A DNA stretch of 64,000 bases from JANQSS01 sp965249735 (lineage in GTDB: Bacteria > Bacteroidota > Bacteroidia > Chitinophagales > Saprospiraceae), in contig CBDFMS010000015.1 of NCBI GenBank assembly GCA_965249735.1, forward strand, positions 108,128 to 172,127, written 5' to 3'. Positions 1 to 8,430 of this stretch are shown piece after piece; the stretch's first letter is position 1; every line of letters starts with the position of its first letter. The translations under genes were made by a program, and so were the position numbers. The notes under the pieces are model-generated. The model searched no databases. It was not told the origin of the DNA and was given only the letters and a program-made list of their open reading frames with translations.

Positions 1-1
1 G

Positions 2-451
2 CGCGATATTGAAAAAGCTGTTACACTTGCGCTCATCGATGATAATTGGAAAGAGCATTTGCGTAATATGGATGAGCTTAAAGATTCTGTCCAGGCGGCA
101 TCTTTCGAACAAAAGGATCCATTGGTTATTTATAAAATGCAAGCCTATGAACTGTTTGAAAACTTTGTTTACAAAGTAAATCACGATGTGACTTCGTATT
201 TATTTGAAGGGCGCCTGGTATTTCAAGGACCCTCTCAGGAATTGGAAGAAGCGCGTGTTCAAAAAACCGACTTTAGTAAAGCCAAAACGAGTAGGGATGA
301 AGAAGCCCGACATCGTGCTGCCATGCAAGCCGGTGCTGCAGAACGTCAAAAAGTTGAAACGTTTAAACGGGAAGGACAAAAAATTGGACGTAATGATCCT
401 TGTCCTTGTGGAAGCGGGAAAAAATTTAAACAGTGCCACGGTAGAAAATAA
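2..451 (+). CDS. secA: Protein translocase subunit SecA, C-terminal part (cut by the left edge)
   Basis: SecA is the ATP-driven motor that pushes unfolded preproteins through SecYEG. The frame is open from base 2, so only the last 149 residues are present. The first of them (IDDNWKEHLRNMDELKDSV) match the helical scaffold/wing region of SecA. The end carries the zinc-binding tail NDPCPCGSGKKFKQCHGRK, with three Cys and one His, which contacts SecB and ribosomes in known SecAs. The linker before the tail is rich in Glu, Lys and Ala, as is usual. The stop is followed 48 bases later by a strong terminator, so this is the end of its transcription unit. Everything N-terminal, including both nucleotide-binding folds, lies outside the window. 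The identification is secure. Confidence 0.97.
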   Translation, partial: RDIEKAVTLALIDDNWKEHLRNMDELKDSVQAASFEQKDPLVIYKMQAYELFENFVYKVNHDVTSYLFEGRLVFQGPSQELEEARVQKTDFSKAKTSRDEEARHRAAMQAGAAERQKVETFKREGQKIGRNDPCPCGSGKKFKQCHGRK

Positions 452-498
452 ATCAACAGAACGACTTTATTTATATCGTCTAAATATGCCAAATAATA

Positions 499-531
499 AA
501 AGCCCTTTGCACGTACAAAGGGCTTTTTTAT
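499..531 (+). terminator. Strong, probably bidirectional intrinsic terminator after secA
   Basis: A perfect 11-bp stem (AAAGCCCTTTG, six-base loop CACGTA, CAAAGGGCTTT) runs into a T tract on the plus strand. Read on the minus strand, the same hairpin is followed by TTTTATTATT. It can therefore stop both the secA transcript and the convergent transcript of the membrane protein that ends at 669. Confidence 0.92.
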
Positions 532-668
532 AGTTGATGAATATTATAGTTTAAGGCGGTTGTTTTGCATTGACGTCTTTACTATTCTGAATTAAGCAGG
601 ATTATTCAGTGACCTGTCAACTATAGTTGCAGGTCCATTGTGCGTGTCAAGAGACCTTCTTCATGTTA

Positions 669-1223
669 TTAAGAGTGTTTTGGGCTTCTTAGTTTCTTAC
701 GGATTAGATTGACGAGAATCAGTAATAGAGAGGGGATGCCTATCCAGATCGCTTCGCTCTTAATAACCCGCCAGCCCCAGTCACTAAAAAATCGTGAAGC
801 ACTGAGCGGTGATACCTGAATAACCCGCCAGGGTAAAAAGTAGCGTGCATTATTAAACGGTCCAAAAAAAGCAATGCCGCGTCCACCTGTCGTCATCGCG
901 TCCAATACACCATGTGAAGCCGTGCAAAGGAAAAATAATGTAAATAATATCCACCCTTTTCTTGTATTCCATTTAACTGACATAAAAAATGTCCACCTGA
1001 TGAACAACGCCAGGAGCAAAGCAAAGAACAACGAATGTGTAAATCCACGGTGGCCAAATGGATGTAAATAAGGTATTCCAAATCGAAAGGCCAGGATGTC
1101 GGCGTCAGGGACAACAGCACAAAATATTCCTAACAAAGCAATTTTTGTCCATTCTGATTTCTCAATTGAAAAACAGCTGGTAAATGCAAGGCTGGAAATA
1201 GCATGTCCAAATAGTGAGGCCAT
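669..1223 (-). CDS. YdjM-like (DUF457) membrane-bound metal-dependent hydrolase
   Basis: A 184-residue polytopic membrane protein of the DUF457/YdjM family, annotated elsewhere as inner-membrane metal-dependent hydrolase. The in vivo substrate is not known. Visible family motifs are His7 near the N-terminus, the VVPDAD motif (Asp40, Asp42), HRGFTHS (His58, His63) and SHGVLD near residue 104. These polar residues sit at the ends of about four hydrophobic helices and would form the metal site. The tail is basic (IRKKLRSPKHS), suggesting a cytoplasmic C-terminus. The gene is convergent with secA and is the last gene of a minus-strand pair with the lipoprotein gene 19 bases upstream of its start. 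The family assignment is firm; the reaction is not. Confidence 0.85.
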   Translation of the reverse strand: MASLFGHAISSLAFTSCFSIEKSEWTKIALLGIFCAVVPDADILAFRFGIPYLHPFGHRGFTHSLFFALLLALFIRWTFFMSVKWNTRKGWILFTLFFLCTASHGVLDAMTTGGRGIAFFGPFNNARYFLPWRVIQVSPLSASRFFSDWGWRVIKSEAIWIGIPSLLLILVNLIRKKLRSPKHS

Positions 1224-1242
1224 AAATGATTAACGATAAATG

Positions 1243-1710
1243 TTATTTGAGATTCTTTAAAAGGCCTTCCGTCTTATTAAAAAAACGTTGAATATCAATT
1301 AAAGAAGAACGTAATTCATCGTTCCATTTAATTTTATGCCGATTATCTCCGGAGGTCAATTCAATATAATATGTGAAATTTCCCGGTTTATCAATGTTCT
1401 TGGATTCAATGCCCAGCGCTTCCAATTTATCAAATGTCTGTTTGGTCAATTTTGGAGTCATAACAGAATAAGGCATATATTTCTTGGCTTTAAAGTCATA
1501 CCATTCCACTTGACCTGTCCTGTGCACCTTGTATTCTTCATAAAGACCCGAGAAACCACCACCGGAACCCAAGATAAAGTAGCGTTCCTTCGTCTCAGGC
1601 TGGATGTTTTTATTCGAGCATGAGGTCGATATCAACCCTGTAAAGATCAGTGTAGCTAACAGCAATGAGAAGCAGTAGGTTTGGTTGAATCGATTTGGAC
1701 TATGGTGCAT
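1243..1710 (-). CDS. Small lipoprotein of unknown function
   Basis: The ATG at 1710 gives a clean lipoprotein signal: a short polar start, a hydrophobic core (SLLLATLIFTGL) and the lipobox ISTSC, so Cys31 would be lipidated. An upstream in-frame start at 1743 would place extra residues before the signal and is less likely. The mature part has a glycine-rich stretch (LGSGGGFSGLYEEYKVHRTG) and a C-terminal half ending in a helix (QRFFNKTEGLLKNLK). I do not recognise a named domain. The pattern, short strands with one residue set for a slope or length measure, is common in Bacteroidota envelope lipoproteins that are widespread and uncharacterised. It precedes the YdjM-like gene on the same strand. 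Confidence 0.75.
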   Translation of the reverse strand: MHHSPNRFNQTYCFSLLLATLIFTGLISTSCSNKNIQPETKERYFILGSGGGFSGLYEEYKVHRTGQVEWYDFKAKKYMPYSVMTPKLTKQTFDKLEALGIESKNIDKPGNFTYYIELTSGDNRHKIKWNDELRSSLIDIQRFFNKTEGLLKNLK

Positions 1711-1841
1711 CTGAAGTATCAATTTTGCATACAAGGTAGCCAAAACACCTTATCTGCCAGCAATATGTGATCTTGAGACGGACTTTTAAAACTATTTTCT
1801 ATGCTATTTGTATCATTGTTCTAAATACAGATTCACATCTA

Positions 1842-2909
1842 ATGCAAAAAGGATTACTATTCATGCCCGATATTTCCGGCTTCACAGAATTTGTGAAACA
1901 AACGGAAATCAAGCATAGCAAACACATAATAAAAGAATTACTCGAAATTCTTCTTGATCAAAACGAAGCTGATTTTGAGTTGGCCGAAATAGAAGGTGAC
2001 GCCTTATTCTTATATCGAACTGATGGGGATATTGCTCCACGGAAACTGATCGATCAAATACGATCGATGTACCTGGCATTTCACCAACATTTGTTGCATT
2101 ATAAATACCGCCGAATATGTAATTGCGGCGCGTGCACAAATGCGGACGGCCTGCAATTAAAATTTATCGTCCATGAAGCCGAAATTGAGTTTATCGAAAT
2201 AAGAGGCACAAAAAAACCGTTTGGCGAAGAAGTTATAAAAGTGCACCGCCTCTTAAAAAATACGATTCCTGAAAATGAATATGTGTTATTTACCTCAGAA
2301 TATTTGGCGACCCGTGAAGATTCCGTCTCGAATGAATTTCCTGATTCGATTAAGCACCTCGAACAGACATTTGACTTTGGCCCGTACAACTATGGGTATG
2401 TAAATCTTGACCATTTAATTCAAGAATCATCTATAGACGATCCACAAGCACGCCCCATTCTTGGTCGTCAGCTCCTTTCCAAAGAGATCGAAATCGCAGC
2501 TGATCCAAAAGATGTATTTCAATTTATTGTAGACTTTGAAAAACGCCACTTATGGTCTCCGGGAGTAGACCGGGTTGACTATGATCCAAAGGCGATCAAT
2601 CAAATTGGATCAGAACACATCTGTGTAATCGGTGGAAATAAAATAGCATTTTCCTCGGTCTTCTCAAATGTCGATGGAGATGACATGGTATTTATTGAGA
2701 CATCAAAGAATGCACCTGTTATCAAAGATCTCAGTGGTGTCTATTCTGTTATTCCCACCGCCGATGGTGCACGTGTTGTAGCCAAATTATATACAAAGTC
2801 GACATCTCTTTTGAGTAAGCTAATGACTCCTCTTTTGCGATATAAAATCGGGGCAGGTACGGAAAAAGCCTTGCAATTGATGAAGGGTTTTGTAGAGGAG
2901 GGTAAATAG
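1842..2909 (+). CDS. DUF2652 protein: cyclase-like N-terminal domain fused to an SRPBCC domain
   Basis: 355 residues from the ATG at 1842. The frame stays open upstream to 1767, but those residues lack family similarity. The N-terminal ~150 residues resemble the class III nucleotidyl cyclase fold: LFMPDISGFTEF corresponds to the LFADFVGFT motif, and IEGDALFLY to IGDAYM. Both metal-binding Asp (Asp10 and Asp53) are kept. The segment GEEVIKVHRLLK aligns with the GNTVNKASRLES motif; the catalytic Arg is kept (Arg136) but the transition-state Asn is replaced by Ile132. Between them is a CxCxxC cluster (Cys93, 95, 98). Residues from ~215 to the end look like an SRPBCC/START-type ligand-binding domain (LSKEIEIAADPKDVFQFIVD). 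Inference: a ligand-sensing, possibly inactive cyclase relative. The gene stands alone, convergent with the TPR gene. Confidence 0.8.
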   Translation: MQKGLLFMPDISGFTEFVKQTEIKHSKHIIKELLEILLDQNEADFELAEIEGDALFLYRTDGDIAPRKLIDQIRSMYLAFHQHLLHYKYRRICNCGACTNADGLQLKFIVHEAEIEFIEIRGTKKPFGEEVIKVHRLLKNTIPENEYVLFTSEYLATREDSVSNEFPDSIKHLEQTFDFGPYNYGYVNLDHLIQESSIDDPQARPILGRQLLSKEIEIAADPKDVFQFIVDFEKRHLWSPGVDRVDYDPKAINQIGSEHICVIGGNKIAFSSVFSNVDGDDMVFIETSKNAPVIKDLSGVYSVIPTADGARVVAKLYTKSTSLLSKLMTPLLRYKIGAGTEKALQLMKGFVEEGK

Positions 2910-2982
2910 TCAAGAAATAATATCCCGGGATTAAATTTCTGTGTTCATTTAAAATCAGAAAAGGTGATAATGTTGGAAACCT

Positions 2983-4851
2983 CTAGTTCAATTTCATGCC
3001 ACGCATGAATAATTCCTCAGGTGACAGGTCGGATTCGATGCGCTCATCTTCTGGAATTACCTTGATCAACTCCCTATATTTCTTTCTGGCATCGATAGCG
3101 AAGGTGCTGTCGTGATAATCAATAAATAATTTCTCATAAAGGTTAGCGGCTTGATTTAAATCATCAAACACGTTTTCATTTAATTGAGCAAGGGCATAAA
3201 TTGAATTGTCAGCGCGGATGTCCTCCGGAAAATCGGACGCTACTCTGGCGTATAAATATGCGGCGTCCTCATATTGTTCAAGATCCATATGAGCATTAGC
3301 TCTTAAATAAAGTATGTCATCCTGGAGTCCGTGCCCATCATAAATATTCATTAAAATGGTCAATTGCTCAAAGGCCTCTTCATATCTGCGTTGAAATATT
3401 TTTAACTCGGCATCTGCATACACCATCAACGGATGCGCTGTTGTGTCCAATCCCAGGTTGTCCATGATGAAAACAGATCGATCAATGGCATCGTTCGCAA
3501 TTAATTTGGTCGTCGAAGATTTTAAAATATCGAATTGTGCCTGGGCCCATTCAAAATCTCCTACGTAGTAAGACAACAAGGCATTTCGATAGCGGGCAAC
3601 TTCTCCTAAATGTTCTTCCGGAAAATCTTTGTCCACCTGAGCGTATAGTAAGGTTGCTTCCCATCGATCCCCTTTTAATAAAAACAGGTCCCCAAGTTCG
3701 AGTTTTGCATTGGCCAATACCTGCTTGTTGACGCCGGGCATTTGAACAAGTTCTTCTAGTGTATTGACAGCTTTTTCACTGTCTTTTAGGTATCTGTTTT
3801 GAAAGCGCGCCAGATCCAAAATGACATAGGCTGAGTTTGCCGTTCGACCATAAACATCCAAAAAAGAAAGGTATTCTGCTTCCAGAGAATCCAGGGTTGT
3901 TTGACCCCCATTTCCCTGAACGATCAAACTCCTCTTGGTTTTTAGCAATTCGGATTTGGCAGACAAGTAGAAGGAATTGTTTTTTGATTTTTTGCGGATG
4001 ATATATTTGTAGGCTTCTATAGCTGTTTTATAATCTTCGTGGTTCGCGGCGATTTGACCCAACTTAAAGATGCGTTGACCATTTTCTTCCAGTTTTCGGT
4101 CCAGGGCACGAGCTTGCCTCAAGGCAGCGGGAAAGTCCTTGAGTTGCACAAGGGACCATTCCAGAAATTCGGTAAAGACGATCCTGTCCGGGTGATTTTG
4201 GATGAAGACATACAATTTCTCTTGCAACTGCTCATGGTTCTCAGGTGTCAAATTCCGTTGCAACTGTCGTTTAACATGTACCGCATTCTTTTTATTTTGA
4301 AGGACTGAAAGCAAACAATACTTGATGAGACGATCTTTATCCTGAGCATAATCCGAAAGCGCGCGTAATTGATTTGCAAACCGCACAGTATCCCTTATCA
4401 GTACAGCACCTTTTTCATACGTCTCAATGGCCATATCATAATTTCGAATTTTCTGGAACTCCTGGCCCAGGCGGGCGATCATAGCTCCGTCGGGGGTGAG
4501 TCGCTCTATGGCTTCCTCGTAAATCGCATCCGCCTGATCCGATGCCCCTGTGGCAATCAAAATAGAGGCCTTTTTTATTAACAGTGAAGGGTTTTTTGGT
4601 TCTGCTTTTATCCGTTTATCGATGTCCTTATGTGCCGCTTCATATTGATCAGATTGCAATAGACAGGTGAAAAAGCGATCGTAATAGTGGGTTCTGTTCT
4701 TGCTTTTTTCCCAAAGGTTCATATATAATACCGCCGCCTTTTCATACTCGCCGGTACTATAGTATTGATTGGCCAATTTCTCATTGGTCTGTTGGCCCAT
4801 GGCGACACCTCCTGTGAAGAGGATCAATACGATGAAGATTAAATTTCGCAT
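2983..4851 (-). CDS. Exported tetratricopeptide-repeat protein
   Basis: The ATG at 4851 starts a signal peptide (NLIFIVLILFTGGVAMGQQ) with probable cleavage after GQ. The longer frame to 4953 adds residues without signal character. The mature ~600 residues are tandem TPR-type helical hairpins, for example LANQYYSTGEYEKAAVLYMN, IRNYDMAIETYEKGA, HEDYKTAIEAYKYI and LEQYEDAAYLYARV. Such proteins usually work as periplasmic or outer-membrane scaffolds in Bacteroidota; the partner cannot be told from the sequence. The protein ends SPEELFMRGMKLN without a sorting domain. A perfect 18-bp palindrome lies about 100 bases upstream of the start. Confidence 0.85.
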   Translation of the reverse strand: MRNLIFIVLILFTGGVAMGQQTNEKLANQYYSTGEYEKAAVLYMNLWEKSKNRTHYYDRFFTCLLQSDQYEAAHKDIDKRIKAEPKNPSLLIKKASILIATGASDQADAIYEEAIERLTPDGAMIARLGQEFQKIRNYDMAIETYEKGAVLIRDTVRFANQLRALSDYAQDKDRLIKYCLLSVLQNKKNAVHVKRQLQRNLTPENHEQLQEKLYVFIQNHPDRIVFTEFLEWSLVQLKDFPAALRQARALDRKLEENGQRIFKLGQIAANHEDYKTAIEAYKYIIRKKSKNNSFYLSAKSELLKTKRSLIVQGNGGQTTLDSLEAEYLSFLDVYGRTANSAYVILDLARFQNRYLKDSEKAVNTLEELVQMPGVNKQVLANAKLELGDLFLLKGDRWEATLLYAQVDKDFPEEHLGEVARYRNALLSYYVGDFEWAQAQFDILKSSTTKLIANDAIDRSVFIMDNLGLDTTAHPLMVYADAELKIFQRRYEEAFEQLTILMNIYDGHGLQDDILYLRANAHMDLEQYEDAAYLYARVASDFPEDIRADNSIYALAQLNENVFDDLNQAANLYEKLFIDYHDSTFAIDARKKYRELIKVIPEDERIESDLSPEELFMRGMKLN

Positions 4852-4954
4852 GCTGTTTGTTAACGCAAGAATAGGAATTAAAGTGTTCATGTAAAAGAGG
4901 GACAAGGTGAAATTCAAATTTGATGGCTGAACATATCCGATGGAAAGGGGCAAT

Positions 4955-4972
4955 GTAATATTGCAATATTAC
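4955..4972. promoter_or_regulatory. Perfect 18-bp palindrome, candidate operator
   Basis: GTAATATTG is followed directly by its exact reverse complement CAATATTAC, with no spacer. It lies ~104 bases upstream of the TPR gene start. The size and symmetry fit a dimeric regulator site. No regulator is encoded next to it, so the assignment is an inference. Confidence 0.4.
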
Positions 4973-5358
4973 GATAGGAGGAGGTGTTTTCTCTAAAGGC
5001 TTATTCCAAAATACCTGGTTGAATTATCATAATGAAGGTTTCACTTTCTTCAATTCAACTACCCCTCGAACTCCAACATTTAAAACCAGGTTCCCTATAT
5101 GGAATATACCAGATGGCCTCGGATTTTGAACAATAATTTCGTTTATAAAATCATTCGGCAGAATTAGGAAATACATCCGTTTTAGTAACTCAAGATATTC
5201 ATTCATGATTAAAATTCTGCTCATTCCATCATAAACCCAACGAAGAAGTCAGGGACCTCCATCCCCTCTATACACCAAATAGTCATGGTATTGAACGATA
5301 AGGTATTTAAATTTTGTGCGAAAATTTATCCGGCTAATCATAGAGTTTTCCAAATAGA

Positions 5359-5381
5359 TTTTGGTTTTGGTTTTGGTTTTT
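5359..5381 (+). repeat. Short tandem repeat (TTTTGG)x3 plus T tract
   Basis: Three copies of TTTTGG followed by TTTTT lie ~80 bases upstream of the lipoprotein gene at 5463. Such a tract can change length by slippage and, in this position, could change promoter spacing. It may also be chance in AT-rich DNA. Confidence 0.5.
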
Positions 5382-5462
5382 AATTTAATATTTGTTGTTT
5401 TTTGATTAATTTCAGTATATTTCCTTTAGGCAATATTGTCTTTTCATTCAACCCCAAGAATT

Positions 5463-6140
5463 ATGAAAAACGTAACCCTTTTAATGTCATTCGGACTTCT
5501 TTTACTGTCTTCCTGTAGCACGGAAGAGTTGACTCCTACCACATCGAATCTGGAGGAGAGTATTCCTTCTTATTTTGTCACCTCCGTATCCACGAACGAA
5601 GGAAATGTCCTGGAAACCATCCTATTTGATCCGCAGGAAACTGGTTTAGTTTCTGCAATCGAGAGAGGTAGTGGAAATAGCGCTCATACCCATGGTGAAT
5701 ATAGCATGGGTGGAGATAGCATCACTTTTTCAGGAACGGAAAATGGAGGAGGAATACACGGTAGTGCTGTTTATAAGACATCCAACGGAACTAGTTCCGC
5801 ACATGTTATTCTTGAGACAATCTGTGTATGGATTGACCCGATTAACACAAATGAGGCTATCTACGCAGGTGTTATTACTGAAGTAATCGAGAATACATTC
5901 CCACCAGTTGTATTTCCTCCTCCTGGTCCAACCTTAGAAATCTATCAACTAGATGACAAGATTTATTTCAAAGTGATAGATAATGGTCAAGGTGACAATG
6001 CTCTTCCAGACGAACACCAAGGAGTAGTATTTGCAACTATTAATGGCAGCACTTTCCCAAGTTGTGGCGTAAGTTTACCTTGGTACCTTGGTACCAGGAC
6101 AGACGTAAATGCTCCAGGTCTCATTAAAGTAAACGATTAA
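5463..6140 (+). CDS. Lipoprotein of unknown function
   Basis: The ATG at 5463 is preferred over the upstream in-frame start at 5436 because it begins directly with a signal peptide, MKNVTLLMSFGLLLLSSCS. The lipobox LSSC makes Cys18 the lipidation site. The mature part is acidic and rich in Thr, Ser and Gly. It has a proline-rich stretch (TFPPVVFPPPGPTLEIYQ) around residue 150, followed by a strand-rich segment ending in a Gly/Asn-rich tail. The composition (few Lys and Arg, many beta-branched residues) suggests an all-beta, surface-exposed protein. I do not recognise a family. It is a single-gene unit: its own terminator follows. Confidence 0.75.
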   Translation: MKNVTLLMSFGLLLLSSCSTEELTPTTSNLEESIPSYFVTSVSTNEGNVLETILFDPQETGLVSAIERGSGNSAHTHGEYSMGGDSITFSGTENGGGIHGSAVYKTSNGTSSAHVILETICVWIDPINTNEAIYAGVITEVIENTFPPVVFPPPGPTLEIYQLDDKIYFKVIDNGQGDNALPDEHQGVVFATINGSTFPSCGVSLPWYLGTRTDVNAPGLIKVND

Positions 6141-6192
6141 ATCGAGTGGAGACATTGTTTTTGCTCGCACAAAACAATATGTGAGATAAAAT

Positions 6193-6233
6193 GAAGGAGT
6201 CAAGATAGAAGTCTTGACTCCTTCACTATTTTT
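6193..6233 (+). terminator. Intrinsic terminator after the lipoprotein gene
   Basis: A perfect 13-bp stem (GAAGGAGTCAAGA, loop TAGAAG, TCTTGACTCCTTC) is followed by ACTATTTTTAG. The 52-base spacing from the stop at 6140 is normal. It separates this unit from the sugar dehydrogenase gene on the same strand. Confidence 0.88.
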
Positions 6234-6439
6234 AGTCGTGGAAAAAGGTTTGAAATGGCTTCAATGGAATACTTTACCGGGTTTCAAGCATATTCTCATT
6301 TGCCATTGATTTATGTTGATTCCGCGTACCAGATTCAAGCACTCGGTCTAAATGCCAACGAAATCGGTAATCATAAAATCATCCATGACCTTGAGTACAT
6401 GTTTTCTATCTTCGGTAAATCACAACTCATTTTTCTAGT

Positions 6440-7831
6440 ATGAAAATTCTTTACGCGTGTTTCTCTTTTCTTTTGCTCTTCCAAGTCAGCCGGGCACAAG
6501 ACGTCATTGAGTTTATTCCTTTTGCCGAGGGTCTAAATTCACCTCTGGATATTGTCAATGCCGGCGATTCGATGCTATATGTCGTCGAAAAACGAGGCAT
6601 TGTAAAGCTCATTGATCCACAGGGCAATGTGCTGCCGGATCCCTTTTTAGATATTGAAAATCAGGTAAACAGTGGAGCCGGAGAGCGGGGGCTTTTGGGA
6701 TTGGTTTTCCATCCGGCATACCCCGATTCACCCTATCTGTATGTTAACTATACGGACTATAATGGTGGTCGGACCGTGATTTCACGATTTGAAACAGATG
6801 CTTCGAATTTCGCTGAAGCGCTTCCAAACAGTGAAAAGACGATCATGACGATTCCTCAGCCCTTTAATAATCACAACGGCGGTGATCTGGCCTTTGGCCC
6901 GGATGGATATCTCTATATTCCTACGGGAGATGGTGGATCAGGTGGAGACCCACAAGGAAATGGCCAAAATCTCATGGCCATGCTCGGTAAGCTGCATCGA
7001 ATTGATGTGGACAACGGTGATCCCTATTCGATACCTGATGATAATCCATTTGCATTTGATGACTTTGCCGCCGACGAAATTTGGTCTTACGGCTTACGCA
7101 ACCCCTGGCGGGTTGATTTTGATCCGCAGACAGGAGACCTGTACATAGCTGATGTAGGACAAAATGCCTGGGAAGAAATAAACGTTCAGGAAGCCGGCGC
7201 TGAAGGAGGCCAAAACTACGGCTGGCGGTGTTACGAAGCTGATGCAACCTATAATCCAACAAATTGTCAGGACTCGGGCTATGTATTTCCCGTACACGCA
7301 TATCCCCATATAGCATCGATTTCATGTCGTGCCTCGATTACCGGTGGTGTTGTATACAGGGGAATGGATCATCCCGGTCTGCAAGGCAAATATTTGTTTG
7401 CCGACTACTGTACCGGAATGGTGGGTGCTTTATACCGGGATCAAAATTTAGGGTGGGTTGCCGACACGATTGCACAATACGATCCATTTGAGATTGCTGC
7501 ATTTGGACGTGATTATCGAGGTGAAGTGTATATGGCTGCCATAAGAGATGGTGATATTTTCAAAATTGCTGATAAAAATTCTTCGATTAATAATTACCAA
7601 AATACGATTCAACTTGCGCTTGAAAATCCAGTGCGCAATAAAATAATAATTATTGGCGATCTTGAATTTGACTCCGGAATTATATTCAATAGCCAGGGCA
7701 AACAAATGAAACAATTAATATCAACGACTCGTCAAGTCGATGTTTCAACCTGGCCCACGGGCTTGTACATTATATCGCTGCGACATCAAAATAATATTTA
7801 CAACCAAAAAATAATTGTAACATCAAATTAA
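6440..7831 (+). CDS. Secreted PQQ-dependent sugar dehydrogenase-like beta-propeller with T9SS sorting domain
   Basis: The protein belongs to the glucose/sorbosone dehydrogenase (GSDH, YliI/soluble aldose dehydrogenase) family, which oxidises sugars with pyrroloquinoline quinone and Ca2+. The signal peptide is MKILYACFSFLLLFQVSRAQ. Propeller motifs include GAGERGLLGLVFHPAYPD, NNHNGGDLAFGPDGYLYIPT (the His of this loop is the presumed catalytic base), LGKLHRIDVD, WSYGLRNPWRVDFDP and YIADVGQNAWEEIN. After the propeller (~residue 380) the last ~80 residues form a T9SS type A sorting domain, seen in the closing segment STWPTGLYIISLRHQNNIYNQ and a basic end. The enzyme is thus secreted through the outer membrane by the type IX system and attached or released. 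No PQQ synthesis gene is in the window; PQQ may be taken up. The family is clear, the substrate is not. Confidence 0.9.
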   Translation: MKILYACFSFLLLFQVSRAQDVIEFIPFAEGLNSPLDIVNAGDSMLYVVEKRGIVKLIDPQGNVLPDPFLDIENQVNSGAGERGLLGLVFHPAYPDSPYLYVNYTDYNGGRTVISRFETDASNFAEALPNSEKTIMTIPQPFNNHNGGDLAFGPDGYLYIPTGDGGSGGDPQGNGQNLMAMLGKLHRIDVDNGDPYSIPDDNPFAFDDFAADEIWSYGLRNPWRVDFDPQTGDLYIADVGQNAWEEINVQEAGAEGGQNYGWRCYEADATYNPTNCQDSGYVFPVHAYPHIASISCRASITGGVVYRGMDHPGLQGKYLFADYCTGMVGALYRDQNLGWVADTIAQYDPFEIAAFGRDYRGEVYMAAIRDGDIFKIADKNSSINNYQNTIQLALENPVRNKIIIIGDLEFDSGIIFNSQGKQMKQLISTTRQVDVSTWPTGLYIISLRHQNNIYNQKIIVTSN

Positions 7832-7887
7832 TTAGCGCTTAGCATTGATATAAAAATCCAATATTTGGGAAACTTAGAATAGTCGCA

Positions 7888-8220
7888 TTAGCTTGCGCAT
7901 CGCACGCAAAATTTACTTTGCGGCATAAGAATTAATCGCTTTTCCGGGATGGGGTTTCCACAGCGATCACATAAACCAAAATCATCGTCATCAATTTTAT
8001 TGAGCATGCTTTTTAATGCACTCAATTTTTCCTTGGCCGAGCGCAGAGCAGCATCGACAACACTTTTATTATTGATGGCATCCATGCGTGATATCCTTCC
8101 AATTGAATTTTCAGGTGTGATGGGCTCAGCCATACTTTCGTACCCAACGATTTGAGATTTGGTTTTTATAATCCGTTGTTCAATCAACGATTTTATTTCT
8201 TGCTTTTTGACCTTATCCAT
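7888..8220 (-). CDS. DksA/TraR-type C4 zinc-finger protein
   Basis: 110 residues. The N-terminal two thirds is a helical coiled-coil-like segment and the C-terminus has a four-Cys zinc finger: Cys84 and Cys87 (CDRCGNPIPEKRL), Cys105 and Cys108 (FCVRC). Proteins of this family bind in the secondary channel of RNA polymerase and modulate initiation, often with ppGpp. The tip acidic residues typical of E. coli DksA (DxxDxA) are not clearly present; DDDD occurs just before the zinc finger instead. It is close to the small YteA/TraR-like members common in Bacteroidota. A TATCTTCA box on the minus strand (8227-8234) lies 6 bases before the start and may be its -7 element. The gene stands alone, divergent from aspS. 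Confidence 0.85.
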   Translation of the reverse strand: MDKVKKQEIKSLIEQRIIKTKSQIVGYESMAEPITPENSIGRISRMDAINNKSVVDAALRSAKEKLSALKSMLNKIDDDDFGLCDRCGNPIPEKRLILMPQSKFCVRCAS

Positions 8221-8430
8221 CGTGTGAAGATAAAACAGCCATCCGAAACGAGTGTCCAGAACATGTGAAATCGCTCTATCGTAGGCGCACGATCCGATGA
8301 AATTTCATGGCCCGGACACCGATCGACCATCTCCGGGATATGAAAATCACAGAATTCTGGATTACGTGGGCTATAAAGTATATCGCATCCTGTGTAATCC
8401 GTATTTTCGCGCCTTCAAAAGCTAAAGATC

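Larger units (their letters stand above)
4852..5462. other. 611-base stretch without a supported gene
   Basis: It lies between two divergent genes (TPR protein and lipoprotein) and should hold both promoters. It contains an 18-bp perfect palindrome (4955-4972) and a short TTTTGG tandem repeat (5359-5381). A 65-codon minus-strand frame at 5027-5224 has no recognisable domain and no clear start signal, so I do not call it a gene; it could be a gene remnant. Confidence 0.6.

Noticed and set aside
612..634. Imperfect palindrome ACCTGTCAAC-TATA-GTTGCAGGT downstream of the YdjM-like gene
   Set aside because: It has a bulge, no T tract and no clear gene to regulate; the strong terminator at 499-531 already serves both neighbours.
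2929..2938. ATCCCGGGAT palindrome between two convergent genes, as a possible terminator
   Set aside because: The stem is too short and has no loop or T tract.
5027..5224. 65-codon minus-strand frame between the TPR and lipoprotein genes
   Set aside because: No recognisable domain, no signal or start features, and the composition does not resemble the neighbouring genes. It may be a remnant but cannot be supported.
6255..6443. 62-codon plus-strand frame just before the sugar dehydrogenase gene
   Set aside because: It overlaps the start of a certain gene by four bases and shows no domain. Its place after a terminator suggests it is leader sequence.
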